Positions 8,565 to 16,287 of a stretch of DNA of 64,000 nucleotides are shown here, in pieces. How positions within the stretch are numbered: the first letter of the stretch is position 1; each line of letters begins with the position of its first letter. A program made the translations under genes and the position numbers. The DNA comes from Arthrobacter sp. SLBN-83 (GTDB taxonomy: Bacteria > Actinomycetota > Actinomycetes > Actinomycetales > Micrococcaceae): positions 310,001 to 374,000 of the forward strand of contig NZ_VFMX01000001.1 in the NCBI RefSeq assembly GCF_006715285.1, in the 5' to 3' direction. The notes beneath the pieces are model-generated. The model did no database searches. It was not told where the DNA came from and was given only the letters and a program-made list of their open reading frames with translations.

Positions 8565-8965
8565 ATGAGCGACCGCGATGACTTTCTTCAGTGGGTCAGG
8601 ACCACCCTGCATGACGCGGAAGTTGCCCTGCACAACGGCGACGCCAACCCCCGGCGCGCGCCCTCTGGTCGCGCACGGAGCCGGTGAGCATTCTCGGAGC
8701 GCTGCGCAATGCCTACGGGCTGGAAGAAGTGGAGCAGACCTTCCGGTTCCTGGAAGACAGATTCTCCAACTGCACATCATGGGAGCTGGAGCTGCAGGCG
8801 TGCGACGTGATTGGAAACATGGCCTACACGGCAGGTATCGAGCGCATCTCCTTCCATCGGAACGGCATGCCCACCAACCTCACCCTCCGGGCCACCCAGG
8901 TTTACCGGCGCGAGGACGGCCAGTGGAAGGTGGCCCACCGGCACGCCGACTCAGTTGGGGTGTGA
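8565..8965 (+). pseudogene. SnoaL/DUF4440-like protein split by a frameshift
   Basis: An ATG at 8565 opens MSDRDDFLQWVRTTLHDAEV and continues to NPRRA (about 8660), after which this frame ends at a TGA. The adjacent frame supplies LWSRTEPVSILGALRNAYG and the rest of the NTF2 fold (SFHRNGMPTNLTLRATQVYRR, DGQWKVAHRHAD) to 8965. Joining them at the GCGCGCGCCC run restores one protein of about 133 residues, including the family's 'NGDxxPRRxLWSRxEPVxxxGA' element. Either a one-base change in a GC-repeat has killed the gene or it is a sequencing error; re-reading bases 8650-8670 decides. Confidence 0.8.
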
Positions 8966-9010
8966 CCACTGCGCCAATAGGGGCTCCGGCGGGTCGGCCA
9001 GCCGCTCCGG

Positions 9011-9277
9011 CTACTCCCGCATGCCCGGGTGCACGGGAACAAAGTCCACCTTGTTGCCCGGGTTGGTCCTGCTGGCCGGAGCCCGGCTGAACCCCTTCGC
9101 GTCGAGGCCGTTCTTGGCCCGGAACTCGGCGAGCGCAGCATCGTAGGCGTTGTTGAGGGTCCGGCCCGAAAAGTCACCGGTGCTGCCGTCGTTGAAGGCA
9201 ATCCGGATGCGGACGCCGGCCGGGTAGTGCCGGTTCATGCGGACAAAGCCGTCGGCGTCCTGCTGGAGGGTGATCAC
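9011..9277 (-). CDS. Hypothetical 88-residue protein
   Basis: GTG start with AGGA 7 bases upstream. The sequence has FVRMNRHYPAGVRIRIAFND, then NNAYDAALAEFRAKNGLDA and a basic, proline-rich tail. Codon usage is like that of its neighbours, with G/C third positions, which supports coding. No recognised domain; not membrane or secreted. It is divergent from the membrane protein at 9364. Confidence 0.6.
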   Translation of the reverse strand: MITLQQDADGFVRMNRHYPAGVRIRIAFNDGSTGDFSGRTLNNAYDAALAEFRAKNGLDAKGFSRAPASRTNPGNKVDFVPVHPGMRE

Positions 9278-9363
9278 GGAATCCTGCTTTCGTTCGTGGG
9301 GGCAGACTCAAGTTTGCCGCAACTGCCTTGAAAACCCCTTGGCTGCCATTGCCATACTGTGCC

Positions 9364-9834
9364 ATGGGGATGACACGGCGTGGAACATGGCTGCGGTACG
9401 GACTGCTCTCGGTCCTGCTGATCGGGATCCAGCTGGTCACCGCGTGGTACTTTTCCGAGGGCGTTTACCAAGGCGGCGCGAACGTCCCACTCCGCAGATT
9501 CCCGGAGGACGTCGACGTCTTCTTCGTCCTGACGTTCACGCCCACCATTATCGGGCTCAAGTTCCTGTGGTACGACTCCGCAGTGCGGTCCTTCACCAAG
9601 GGCTACAGGCCGCCGGCGGTGATGGTCGTCTTCATCGCCGGCTACGTGGTGGCCCTGGCAGTTGACGTTGCATGCCTCATCGCAGCCTCGAAACCCATTG
9701 CGGACTCAGGGTTCGCGGTTTTTGGCTCGATTCTCCAATCGCCGTTTGTACTCTTCCTGGCCGGGGCGATCATCGCAGGTGCCGCCCTGCAGAACGACGC
9801 CCCTCCACGGACGCAGCCGGGCACGCCCCGTTAA
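9364..9834 (+). CDS. Hypothetical four-helix membrane protein
   Basis: 156 residues from ATG 9364. Hydrophobic segments: YGLLSVLLIGIQLVTAWYF, FFVLTFTPTIIGLKFLW, AVMVVFIAGYVVALAVDVACLI and PFVLFLAGAIIAGAAL, with a short hydrophilic tail. The start could also be ATG 9370 or an upstream ATG at 9328; none has a strong Shine-Dalgarno sequence. No family recognised. It is alone between the divergent hypothetical gene and the glycerophosphodiesterase. Confidence 0.6.
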   Translation: MGMTRRGTWLRYGLLSVLLIGIQLVTAWYFSEGVYQGGANVPLRRFPEDVDVFFVLTFTPTIIGLKFLWYDSAVRSFTKGYRPPAVMVVFIAGYVVALAVDVACLIAASKPIADSGFAVFGSILQSPFVLFLAGAIIAGAALQNDAPPRTQPGTPR

Positions 9835-9939
9835 CCTCCCCTCCAACTCGCCGCACCCATCGCGCAACCTGCCCGCCCTAGCGTGGACGGGTCACCCGGC
9901 CCGCCCGCCGGCCCCCGCACCCCCTTTGGAGGAACACCC

Positions 9940-11001
9940 ATGCGCCACGTCCTGACTGCCGCGGCAGCCGCCGCCCTCATCGCCTCCATGGCAGGACCCG
10001 CCGTCGCCGCCGACGGCACCCAGGCCGGCACGCCGTCGTCGAACGCGGCCGGAACCGCCACCTCGGCCATCAAGACCAACGAGCGCAACGGCTCCTTCGA
10101 CCTGCAAAGCCACCGCGGCGGCCGCGGCCAGTGGACCGAGGAGTCGCTCGCGGCGTTCGGCAACTCCCTGGCCCTGGGCGTGAGCACGCTCGAACTGGAC
10201 ACGCACCTGACCCAGGACGGGAAGGTGGTGGTCTGGCACGACGACACCATCCAGGCCAACAAGTGCACCGACACCGCCCCTGCCACCGCCGGCGACCCCG
10301 AATTTCCCTACGTGGGGCGCCGCGTGGCGGACCTGTCCCTTGCCCAGCTGAAGACTCTCAACTGCGGCTTCAAGCAGCTGCCCGGTTTCCCGGAGCAGGA
10401 CGTCATCGAGGGCAACCGGATTGCCGAACTCAAGGACGTCTACCAGCTGGCCCGCGACCGCAAGGCGGACAAGGTCCGCTTCAACGTCGAAACCAAGGTC
10501 AACGACAGCGAAATCGGCGGCGCCGGCATGGAGTCGCTCACCCGCGCCGTCGTAGCGGAGATCGAGGCCTCCGGCATGGCGGACCGCACCACCCTGCAGT
10601 CCTTCGACTGGTCCTCGCTGAACCTGACCAAGCAGATCGCGCCGGACCTGACACTCGTAGCGCTGTCCAGCGGCGATGCCTGGATGGGCGTCGGCAAGCC
10701 GGGCGCCAGCCCCAACCTGGGCGGCATCGACATCGACGACTACGACGGTTCCCTTCCCAAGGCGGCCGCCGCCCAGGGGTACGACGTCGTCTCCCCCACG
10801 TTCAGTTCGGTCACCCCCACGATGATCGCCGAGGCCCACGAGTTGGGCCTGGCCGTCATCCCGTGGACCGTGAACACCACCGCCGACATGACGCGCCTGA
10901 TGGACCTGGGCGTGGACGGCATCATCACCGACTACCCCACCCGCCTGCGCACCGTCATGGAGGAACGCGGCCTGAAGCTGCCGAAGGCGTACCAGGGCTG
11001 A
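9940..11001 (+). CDS. Secreted glycerophosphodiester phosphodiesterase
   Basis: 353 residues. A signal peptide (MRHVLTAAAAAALIASMAG, cleavage near AVAA-DG) is followed by the GDPD barrel: QSHRGG with His58-Arg59, ELDTHLTQDG with Glu85/Asp87 metal ligands, and VVWHDD with His100. NVETKV, LQSFDW, the late HELGLAVIPWTVNT and DGIITDYPTRL complete the (beta/alpha)8 pattern. The enzyme hydrolyses glycerophosphodiesters outside the cell to glycerol-3-phosphate and an alcohol, supplying carbon and phosphate. ATG 9940 has GGAGG 7 bases before it; the frame's earlier start is not used. A strong hairpin at 11026 ends the transcript. Confidence 0.92.
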   Translation: MRHVLTAAAAAALIASMAGPAVAADGTQAGTPSSNAAGTATSAIKTNERNGSFDLQSHRGGRGQWTEESLAAFGNSLALGVSTLELDTHLTQDGKVVVWHDDTIQANKCTDTAPATAGDPEFPYVGRRVADLSLAQLKTLNCGFKQLPGFPEQDVIEGNRIAELKDVYQLARDRKADKVRFNVETKVNDSEIGGAGMESLTRAVVAEIEASGMADRTTLQSFDWSSLNLTKQIAPDLTLVALSSGDAWMGVGKPGASPNLGGIDIDDYDGSLPKAAAAQGYDVVSPTFSSVTPTMIAEAHELGLAVIPWTVNTTADMTRLMDLGVDGIITDYPTRLRTVMEERGLKLPKAYQG

Positions 11002-11025
11002 GCCCGTCCCGCCTCTTTTGGGCAC

Positions 11026-11068
11026 ACGGTCGACGGCGGCACTCACCGTGGGTGCCGCCGTCGACCGT
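11026..11068 (+). terminator. Rho-independent-like terminator
   Basis: A 16-base perfect stem (ACGGTCGACGGCGGCA with its complement) and an 11-base loop follow the glycerophosphodiesterase by 24 bases. GC-rich stem without a T-run, as is usual in these genomes. Confidence 0.75.
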
Positions 11069-11152
11069 CCTGCCCCTCAGCCGGGCAGGGACCGGAGGAT
11101 ACTGGAAAAGGCACCACCGCCAGCACAACCGTTTCCGGGACTGCCGAAAGGT

Positions 11153-11929
11153 ATGCATATGCCCGCCCGTTTCCTCCCCGCCCATCCGCCCAAGCTGCAC
11201 CTGGTGCTCATGCTGGTGTTGACGTTCTCCACCGGCGTGCTGGACGCCGTGGGCTACCTGGGCCTGGACCGCGTGTTCACGGCGAACATGACCGGCAACG
11301 TGGTGATCCTGGGCATGGCACTGATGGGCGGCGACAACCTTCCAGTCCTCGGACCCATCGTGGCCCTGGCCGGGTTCATGACCGGCGCCATGATTTCCGG
11401 GCGGGTCCTGCGGCCCAGCACGTCGGGCTGGAACCACCGCACCACGGTCCTGCTGGTGGGTGTCAGCGCGGTGATGGCCGTTGTGGCCACACTTCTCCTC
11501 AGCGGTGTTAACCCAAGGAGCAGCGAGGCACTGACGGTGGCCATCACGGGCACGCTGGCGGTGGCCATGGGCCTGCAGGCCGCCACGGCCCGGCACCTCA
11601 ACGTCAGGGACGTCCCCACCGTGGTGGTCACCTCCACCATCACCGGCCTGGCCGCGGATTCACGCCTTGGTGCCGGCACCCACCCGTTCTGGGGCCGGCG
11701 GCTCGCGGCGATCGGACTCATCATGGCCGGCGCGGCAGTGGGCGCCGGGTTCGTGCAGCTTCATCTTGGACTTGGGGTGCTGCTGACCGCGGTGCTCACC
11801 CTTTGCGTCGCACTGCTGGGCATGAGCGCCACCAATAGGCATGCGCTCCGGCACTCCCAGGAGTCGCCGACGTCGGCACCCGGAACAGGCGGCGCCGTCG
11901 TAAGCCCTGACCCGCGCGCCGAACGGTAG
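11153..11929 (+). CDS. YoaK-family (DUF1275) membrane protein
   Basis: 258 residues. FSTGVLDAVGYLGLDRVFTANMTGN is the DUF1275 N-terminal signature, followed by about six helices (GPIVALAGFMTGAMISGRVL, TVLLVGVSAVMAVVATLLL, GLQAATARHLNVRDVPTVVVT, the last two loop motifs also conserved). Members are inner-membrane proteins of unknown transport role. GAAAGG lies 6 bases before ATG 11153; an internal ATG at 11159 is possible. The C-terminal 30 residues are hydrophilic. It converges with the secreted nuclease gene. Confidence 0.85.
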   Translation: MHMPARFLPAHPPKLHLVLMLVLTFSTGVLDAVGYLGLDRVFTANMTGNVVILGMALMGGDNLPVLGPIVALAGFMTGAMISGRVLRPSTSGWNHRTTVLLVGVSAVMAVVATLLLSGVNPRSSEALTVAITGTLAVAMGLQAATARHLNVRDVPTVVVTSTITGLAADSRLGAGTHPFWGRRLAAIGLIMAGAAVGAGFVQLHLGLGVLLTAVLTLCVALLGMSATNRHALRHSQESPTSAPGTGGAVVSPDPRAER

Positions 11930-11940
11930 GCGCTGGCCGC

Positions 11941-12798
11941 TCAGCCCTCGCAGGCCACCCCGTCGCCGTCGCCGTCCAGCCCCGAGCGGTACCCCGGCGA
12001 ACCTGCGTAGAGCGGGGCTGCCCCCGCGGCCACGGCCTCGGCGCAGTTGGCGTAGTAGACGGTGGTGGACGCGGAGGCGGGCGTAATGGTGGTCGGTGCC
12101 GGCTGGCCGGGGCAGGTGGCGAGGATGCCGGCGATCGCGTCGTGCTCGGCCTGCGTGACCCACAGGCTGTACCGGGCCTTCACGGAAACCTGCCGCGCCA
12201 CGTACTCGCAGCGGAAGGCCTTGGCCGGCGGCAGCCAGGTCGCGGCGTCGCCGTCGCCCTTCTGCTGGTTGGTGGGCCCGTCCGTGGCCTGCAGGTTCAG
12301 CGGGTCATTGGCGAACGCCGTCCGCTGCTCCGTGGTCAGCTGCTGGGCGCCCTTCTGCCAGGCGTCGCTGAGCGCCACCACGTGGTCGATCTGCACCGCG
12401 CTGCTGGTGGTGGTGCCGCGGACGAAGTCGATGACGGTGCCCGTGTAGGGATCCGCGAGCACCCCGGTCTTGACCGTGCAGGGGACGCTGTTGACGTAGG
12501 TGATGTCGGTCAGGTCCCGGTTGAGGATGTCATTGCGGGTGTCGCAGCCGTTCTGGTCCACGTCCGCCCACGTTGGCCCGAACAGCGACCGCTCATACCC
12601 CGTCTTGGGCGCGCGGCCCTTCACAGGGAGGGTCTCCAGCAGGTCAGCCGCCTGGACCGTTGCCGTGGTGGTGCTGTCCGCTGCCACCGCCGGTAGGCTT
12701 GCGCCGAAGAGGGCCAGCAAGGCGGAAAGGACGACGGCGGCCGTCCACCGGGTGCCGGACGCAGGCGTGGTCTCGGGCAAGGACGTGTGGCTGGACAT
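11941..12798 (-). CDS. Secreted DUF1524/HNH nuclease with excalibur calcium-binding tail
   Basis: 285 residues. Signal peptide (VVLSALLALFGASLPAVAA-DS). Residues 50-230 form the GmrSD-C-like DUF1524/HNH domain: WADVDQNGCDTRNDIL, VQIDHVVALSDAW (Asp138-His139, catalytic His), and FANDPLNLQATDGPTNQQ with the conserved Asn residues of the HNH loop. Residues 247-284 carry an excalibur motif (YYANCAEAVAAG ... GLDGDGDGVACE), a Ca2+-binding wall-associated module. It is probably an extracellular DNase or scavenging nuclease. A paralogue 66% or more alike by eye in the nuclease core lies at 59115-60485. An inverted repeat (12832-12860) sits in its leader. Confidence 0.88.
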   Translation of the reverse strand: MSSHTSLPETTPASGTRWTAAVVLSALLALFGASLPAVAADSTTTATVQAADLLETLPVKGRAPKTGYERSLFGPTWADVDQNGCDTRNDILNRDLTDITYVNSVPCTVKTGVLADPYTGTVIDFVRGTTTSSAVQIDHVVALSDAWQKGAQQLTTEQRTAFANDPLNLQATDGPTNQQKGDGDAATWLPPAKAFRCEYVARQVSVKARYSLWVTQAEHDAIAGILATCPGQPAPTTITPASASTTVYYANCAEAVAAGAAPLYAGSPGYRSGLDGDGDGVACEG

Positions 12799-12831
12799 GC
12801 AGTTCCCCCGGGTTGTGCACGAAAAGTTGGG

Positions 12832-12860
12832 GGCGTCAGCCCCCCATACCTGCTGACGCC
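12832..12860. repeat. Inverted repeat in the leader of the HNH nuclease gene
   Basis: GGCGTCAGC and GCTGACGCC (9 bases, perfect) flank an 11-base spacer, 34-62 bases before the nuclease start. It could be a regulatory hairpin or repressor site. Confidence 0.4.
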
Positions 12861-13014
12861 AGGGAAAAGCCTAACGGCGGCAAACCGCCCGAATTGCCGG
12901 TTTCATCGGAACTGGGGCAATCCTTCCCGACTCCTGCGCTTAAGCTGCGACGGCGGCCAGCGACGGGCCTCCAACCTGACACGAAGTGGGCTGGCAATCC
13001 GGCAGAATGGCCGG

Positions 13015-13494
13015 GTGAGCACCCCCGGAGCACCCTGCGCGAGAAACCCGAAAAAGACGAGAGGCCGCCTTGGCGCGTTGGCGGTGGTCCTGATCGTACT
13101 GCTCGTTGGTCCCGGCCTCATGGTGGTGGGGACCGTCATGATCGATGCCGATGCCGAACTTTCCCGGACAGGGGTGCGGAGCCCCGGCACCGTCACGGAC
13201 TTCAATGACACCCAGCGCGCCTCCAACCGGGACATCAAAGTCCGCTACACGTCCACGGACGGGACTGACCACGTTGTCTCGGCAAGCGTCGAGCACGACC
13301 AGCACCCTACGGTCGGCGACCCCGTCACGGTCGCCTATGACAGTCAGCAGCCATCCCGCGCCGTTGTGCTGGGCTTTGAAAGCAGCGGAGTCACCCTGCG
13401 CGGAGTCGGAACGGTCCTGACCCTCGTGGCGACGGGCATAGGGCTGATCGCCCTCGTCACCAGGGTGTCCAGAAAACGCAGGTCGCGCCGGTGA
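13015..13494 (+). CDS. DUF3592-like membrane protein
   Basis: 159 residues from GTG 13015. One N-terminal helix (LGALAVVLIVLLVGPGLMVVGTVM), an extracytoplasmic domain with GTVTDFNDTQRASNRDIKVRYTSTDGTDHVV and VGDPVTVAYDSQQPSRAVV (the DUF3592 beta-sandwich pattern), and a C-terminal helix ending in RKRRSRR. Its stop overlaps the start of the next gene. DUF3592 proteins are of unknown function. Confidence 0.75.
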   Translation: MSTPGAPCARNPKKTRGRLGALAVVLIVLLVGPGLMVVGTVMIDADAELSRTGVRSPGTVTDFNDTQRASNRDIKVRYTSTDGTDHVVSASVEHDQHPTVGDPVTVAYDSQQPSRAVVLGFESSGVTLRGVGTVLTLVATGIGLIALVTRVSRKRRSRR

Positions 13495-13961
13495 TGCCGC
13501 AGGGAGGAGGGGACTGGATGCATCCCTATGTCATGCCGCCTCAAAAGCCCAAGGTGTGGCCGTGGGTGGTGGGCGGAGCGGCGATCGTGGTGCTCTGTAT
13601 TGGAATCATGGTGGCGTCGCTGATGCCGATGATCAACGGAGGTCCCGCCCGTGAAACGGCACGGATCGAGGAGATGGTCTCCATCGCGGATGGAATCCCC
13701 ACCGGAGACGGCTGGGAGGTGACTGCGGCAAGCGATCCGAAGAACGATCCCGGATGTGTCCCGCTGGAGAACCCCTGCCACAGCCTGGACAGAACCTGGT
13801 CCACCCCGGTGCAGGTCACCGTGGACGATCTGCGTGCTTCGACCGGCTACAGCCTCAAGACGTTCGCCAACCCGGACTGTGCCTTCGGGACAGTGCATGA
13901 GAACTTGAACATCTCCCTCTGCGTCCGCTCCTATGAAGTGGTCCTCCGGATGCACGACTAA
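13491..13961 (+). CDS. Hypothetical single-pass membrane protein
   Basis: 156 residues. GTG 13491 overlaps the stop of the DUF3592 gene (GTGA), so it is the second gene of a pair; ATG 13494 or 13518 are alternatives. One helix (VWPWVVGGAAIVVLCIGIMVASLM) is followed by an outside domain with four cysteines (CVPLENPC, NPDC, SLC) that could form two disulfides. No family recognised. A terminator follows at 13968. Confidence 0.7.
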   Translation: MMPQGGGDWMHPYVMPPQKPKVWPWVVGGAAIVVLCIGIMVASLMPMINGGPARETARIEEMVSIADGIPTGDGWEVTAASDPKNDPGCVPLENPCHSLDRTWSTPVQVTVDDLRASTGYSLKTFANPDCAFGTVHENLNISLCVRSYEVVLRMHD

Positions 13962-13967
13962 CAGCCA

Positions 13968-14002
13968 ACGACAGCGGCACCCAACCTGGGTGCCGCCGTC
14001 GT
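13968..14002. terminator. Bidirectional hairpin terminator
   Basis: ACGACAGCGGCACCC pairs with GGGTGCCGCCGTCGT (15 bases, one mismatch) around AACCT, between the convergent pair gene at 13491 and terC. Same stem family as 11026 and 15226. Confidence 0.7.
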
Positions 14003-14029
14003 CCGTCCTGCCGGCCAGCCGGCCAGCGG

Positions 14030-15064
14030 CTAGCGCGGAGTGCCCGCTGTGGAGTCCGTGTCCTCCTGCGTCACTTCCTGGTGGGCGGCCCCGCCGCCAC
14101 CAAGCCCGCGGCGGGTTTTGGCCAGGCTGGCCACCGTGGCCACCAGGATGGTGGCGGCGATAAAGACCAGCGAGAGCCAGATGGGGATTTCCGGCACCCA
14201 CAGCAGCGGCTGGCCGCCGTTGATGAAGGGCAGCTCGTTGACGTGCAGGGCGTGGAACACCAGCTTCACGCCGATGAACGCGAGGATCACGGCCAGCCCC
14301 TGGGCCAAGTAAACCAGCCGTTCCAGCAGTCCGCCGATCAGGAAGAACAGCTGCCGCAAACCCATCAGTGCGAAGGCGTTGGCGGTGAAGACGATGTATG
14401 CCTCGCTGGTCAGGCCGTAGATCGCGGGAATCGAGTCGACGGCGAAGATCAGGTCCACGAAGCCGATGGCGATGATGGTGAGCATCATGGGCGTCACGAA
14501 CCGCTTGCCGTCCAGCTTCACGGTGAGCCGGTCCCGGTGGTAGTCGGGGGTGACCGGGAGGACGCGGCGCACCAGCTGCATGAATTTGCCGTCAGCCGGG
14601 TTGGCGTCGTGGCCGCCGAACGCCTGCTTGTACGCGAGGAAGAGCAGCAGGGCGCCAAAGATGTAGAACACCCAGGAGAAGTTCTCAATCAGTGTGGCTC
14701 CGATGGCGATGAACCCGCCGCGCAGGATAAGGGCGATGATGATGCCCACCATCAGCACCTTCTGCTGGTACTTCTTGGGAACGGCGAACCCGGTCATCAC
14801 AATGAGGAAGACGAACAGGTTGTCCACCGAGAGAGCCTTCTCCGTGAGGTAGCCGGCGAAGTACTCCCCGCCGAAGGTCCAGCCCGAGACCACCCCGATC
14901 CCGACGCCGAACACCAGCGCGAGGCCGATGTAGAAAGCCGACCAGCGGGCGGATTCACCGATGGACGGTTCGTGTGGCTTGCGGACGTGGGCGAAAAACT
15001 CGTAGACGAAGAACAGGATCGTCACGGCAATGGTGATGATCCAGACGAGCGGTGTGACCTGCAT
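14030..15064 (-). CDS. TerC-family integral membrane protein (Mn2+ export type)
   Basis: 344 residues with about nine helices. GYLTEKALSVDNLFVFLIVMTGFAVP and GFVDLIFAVDSIPAI are the two TerC signatures carrying acidic membrane residues (E/D) that bind metal; FTANAFALMGLRQLFFLI is also conserved. Related proteins (Alx, MeeF/MeeY, YkoY) export Mn2+ or load it onto secreted enzymes. The start is placed at ATG 15064, where the first helix begins, since upstream in-frame codons overlap a yybP-ykoY riboswitch (15099-15197); Mn2+ control is therefore expected. Monocistronic. Confidence 0.9.
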   Translation of the reverse strand: MQVTPLVWIITIAVTILFFVYEFFAHVRKPHEPSIGESARWSAFYIGLALVFGVGIGVVSGWTFGGEYFAGYLTEKALSVDNLFVFLIVMTGFAVPKKYQQKVLMVGIIIALILRGGFIAIGATLIENFSWVFYIFGALLLFLAYKQAFGGHDANPADGKFMQLVRRVLPVTPDYHRDRLTVKLDGKRFVTPMMLTIIAIGFVDLIFAVDSIPAIYGLTSEAYIVFTANAFALMGLRQLFFLIGGLLERLVYLAQGLAVILAFIGVKLVFHALHVNELPFINGGQPLLWVPEIPIWLSLVFIAATILVATVASLAKTRRGLGGGGAAHQEVTQEDTDSTAGTPR

Positions 15065-15098
15065 GTGGATACTCCAAGGGTAGGCGTTGACATTGACG

Positions 15099-15197
15099 CC
15101 AAGGTCTCCTCCGCCCGGTGAAACCGGAGCCGGTGGCCCGGGATGCATCGCTGCATCCGTATTGACGGGCCAACCACAGACGGGAGTACTCCCCTTG
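15099..15197 (-). promoter_or_regulatory. yybP-ykoY manganese riboswitch
   Basis: On the minus strand the leader opens with AAGGGGAGTACTCCCG and closes with GGAGGAGACCTTGG, the paired hallmarks of the yybP-ykoY aptamer; helices with CGGATGCAG/GCATCC and CCGGCTCCGG arms lie between. It ends 35 bases before the TerC start, so it probably controls translation or termination in response to Mn2+. TerC is one of the classical genes under this riboswitch. Confidence 0.85.
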
Positions 15198-15225
15198 ATG
15201 GGTTAAATCGTAACTGAACAACGGG

Positions 15226-15259
15226 CGACGGCGGCACCCGGTTCCGGAGGCCGCCGTCG
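15226..15259 (-). terminator. Hairpin terminator
   Basis: CGACGGCGGC and GCCGCCGTCG pair across a 14-base loop, 23 bases past the DUF1295 stop on the minus strand and upstream of the TerC leader. Confidence 0.65.
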
Positions 15260-15281
15260 TCAATCCCTGCTTGGGAAAGCC

Positions 15282-16151
15282 CTACTTCAGTTTGGGCACC
15301 AGCACGGGCGTGTTCTTCTTGTAAGCCTCGTAGTCGGCCTGGCCGCCCCACTTCTTGTCCGCTTTCTTCTCCAGGGGCGGCACGCCGCTGCCCATGATGA
15401 GCAGCAGGGCCACGAACACCGGGGAAACCAGCGCCGCCCACTGCCAGCCCTGCAGCACCGGCAGGGCGATGACGGCCACGCCCACCCACAGGGTGATCTC
15501 GCCGAAGTAGTTGGGGTGGCGGGACTTGGACCACAGGCCGGTGCTGATGAAGCGGCCCTTGTTGGCGGGGTCGTCCTTGAAGCGGGTCTTCTGCAGGTCG
15601 GCCATGGTCTCGATGGTGATGCCGACAGCCCACACCACCAGGCCCACCCAGAAGAACCAATCCAGGCCCACCTTCTTGTCCGAGGTGATGGCAACCCAGG
15701 CGAGCGCCGCGGTGAGCACCACCCACAGGCCCTGCAGGGTCCAGGTGTTCAGGAAGCGGAAGAAGTCCGGCTTGAGCTCATCGAACCGGTCGTCCTTGCC
15801 GTGCTTGCTGATCCGCAGGAACAGGAAGCTGCCCAGCCGCGCGGCCCACAGCACCACCATGGCCGCCAGCAGCATTCCGCGCGCGTCCACCCCCGGCGAG
15901 GCCAGGACCAGGAACACGGTGATGGAGATGTAGGTGAGGGCGCCGGTGAGGTCGTAGAACTTCTCCGTCTGCGCCTTGAAGGACGGAATGAACACCAGCC
16001 ACTGGATCACGAACGCGATGGCAACTCCCAGCGCAAAGACGGGCCACCCGCCGATCCTGGAGCCGCCCTGGCTTCCTGCGAGGGCGATGAGCACCGCCAC
16101 CACCACGGCGATAACGGTACTGATGAGGGCCTTGCGGCTCTTGTCGTTCAC
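15282..16151 (-). CDS. DUF1295-family membrane protein (steroid 5-alpha-reductase/ICMT-like)
   Basis: 289 residues. Several helices in the N-terminal half, then the conserved C-terminal cassette FISTGLWSKSRHPNYFGEITLWVGV, which is the cofactor-binding signature of DUF1295 and isoprenylcysteine-methyltransferase-like enzymes; LEKKADKKWGGQADYEAYKKNTP closes it. Such proteins are thought to be NADPH-dependent lipid or steroid reductases, or methyltransferases; the substrate is not known. It is divergent from the MarR operon, with a perfect palindrome between them (16230-16243), so MarR probably represses both. Confidence 0.85.
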   Translation of the reverse strand: MNDKSRKALISTVIAVVVAVLIALAGSQGGSRIGGWPVFALGVAIAFVIQWLVFIPSFKAQTEKFYDLTGALTYISITVFLVLASPGVDARGMLLAAMVVLWAARLGSFLFLRISKHGKDDRFDELKPDFFRFLNTWTLQGLWVVLTAALAWVAITSDKKVGLDWFFWVGLVVWAVGITIETMADLQKTRFKDDPANKGRFISTGLWSKSRHPNYFGEITLWVGVAVIALPVLQGWQWAALVSPVFVALLLIMGSGVPPLEKKADKKWGGQADYEAYKKNTPVLVPKLK

Positions 16152-16229
16152 GGACAGGTTCCTTTCCCCTGGCCGGCCGCGCGCTGCTGCACGGCCGGTC
16201 CCAAATAGTCCTGCTAGTCTTTCTTGTAT

Positions 16230-16243
16230 TCAAATTAATTTGA
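16230..16243. promoter_or_regulatory. Palindromic MarR operator
   Basis: TCAAATTAATTTGA is a perfect 14-base palindrome in an AT-rich pocket of an otherwise GC-rich genome, 45 bases before the marR start and 79 bases before the divergent DUF1295 start. Size and position fit a MarR dimer site giving autoregulation. Confidence 0.75.
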
Positions 16244-16287
16244 TGACTAGAGGACAATAACTACTATAAGCCTGCGGAGGAGGAACC

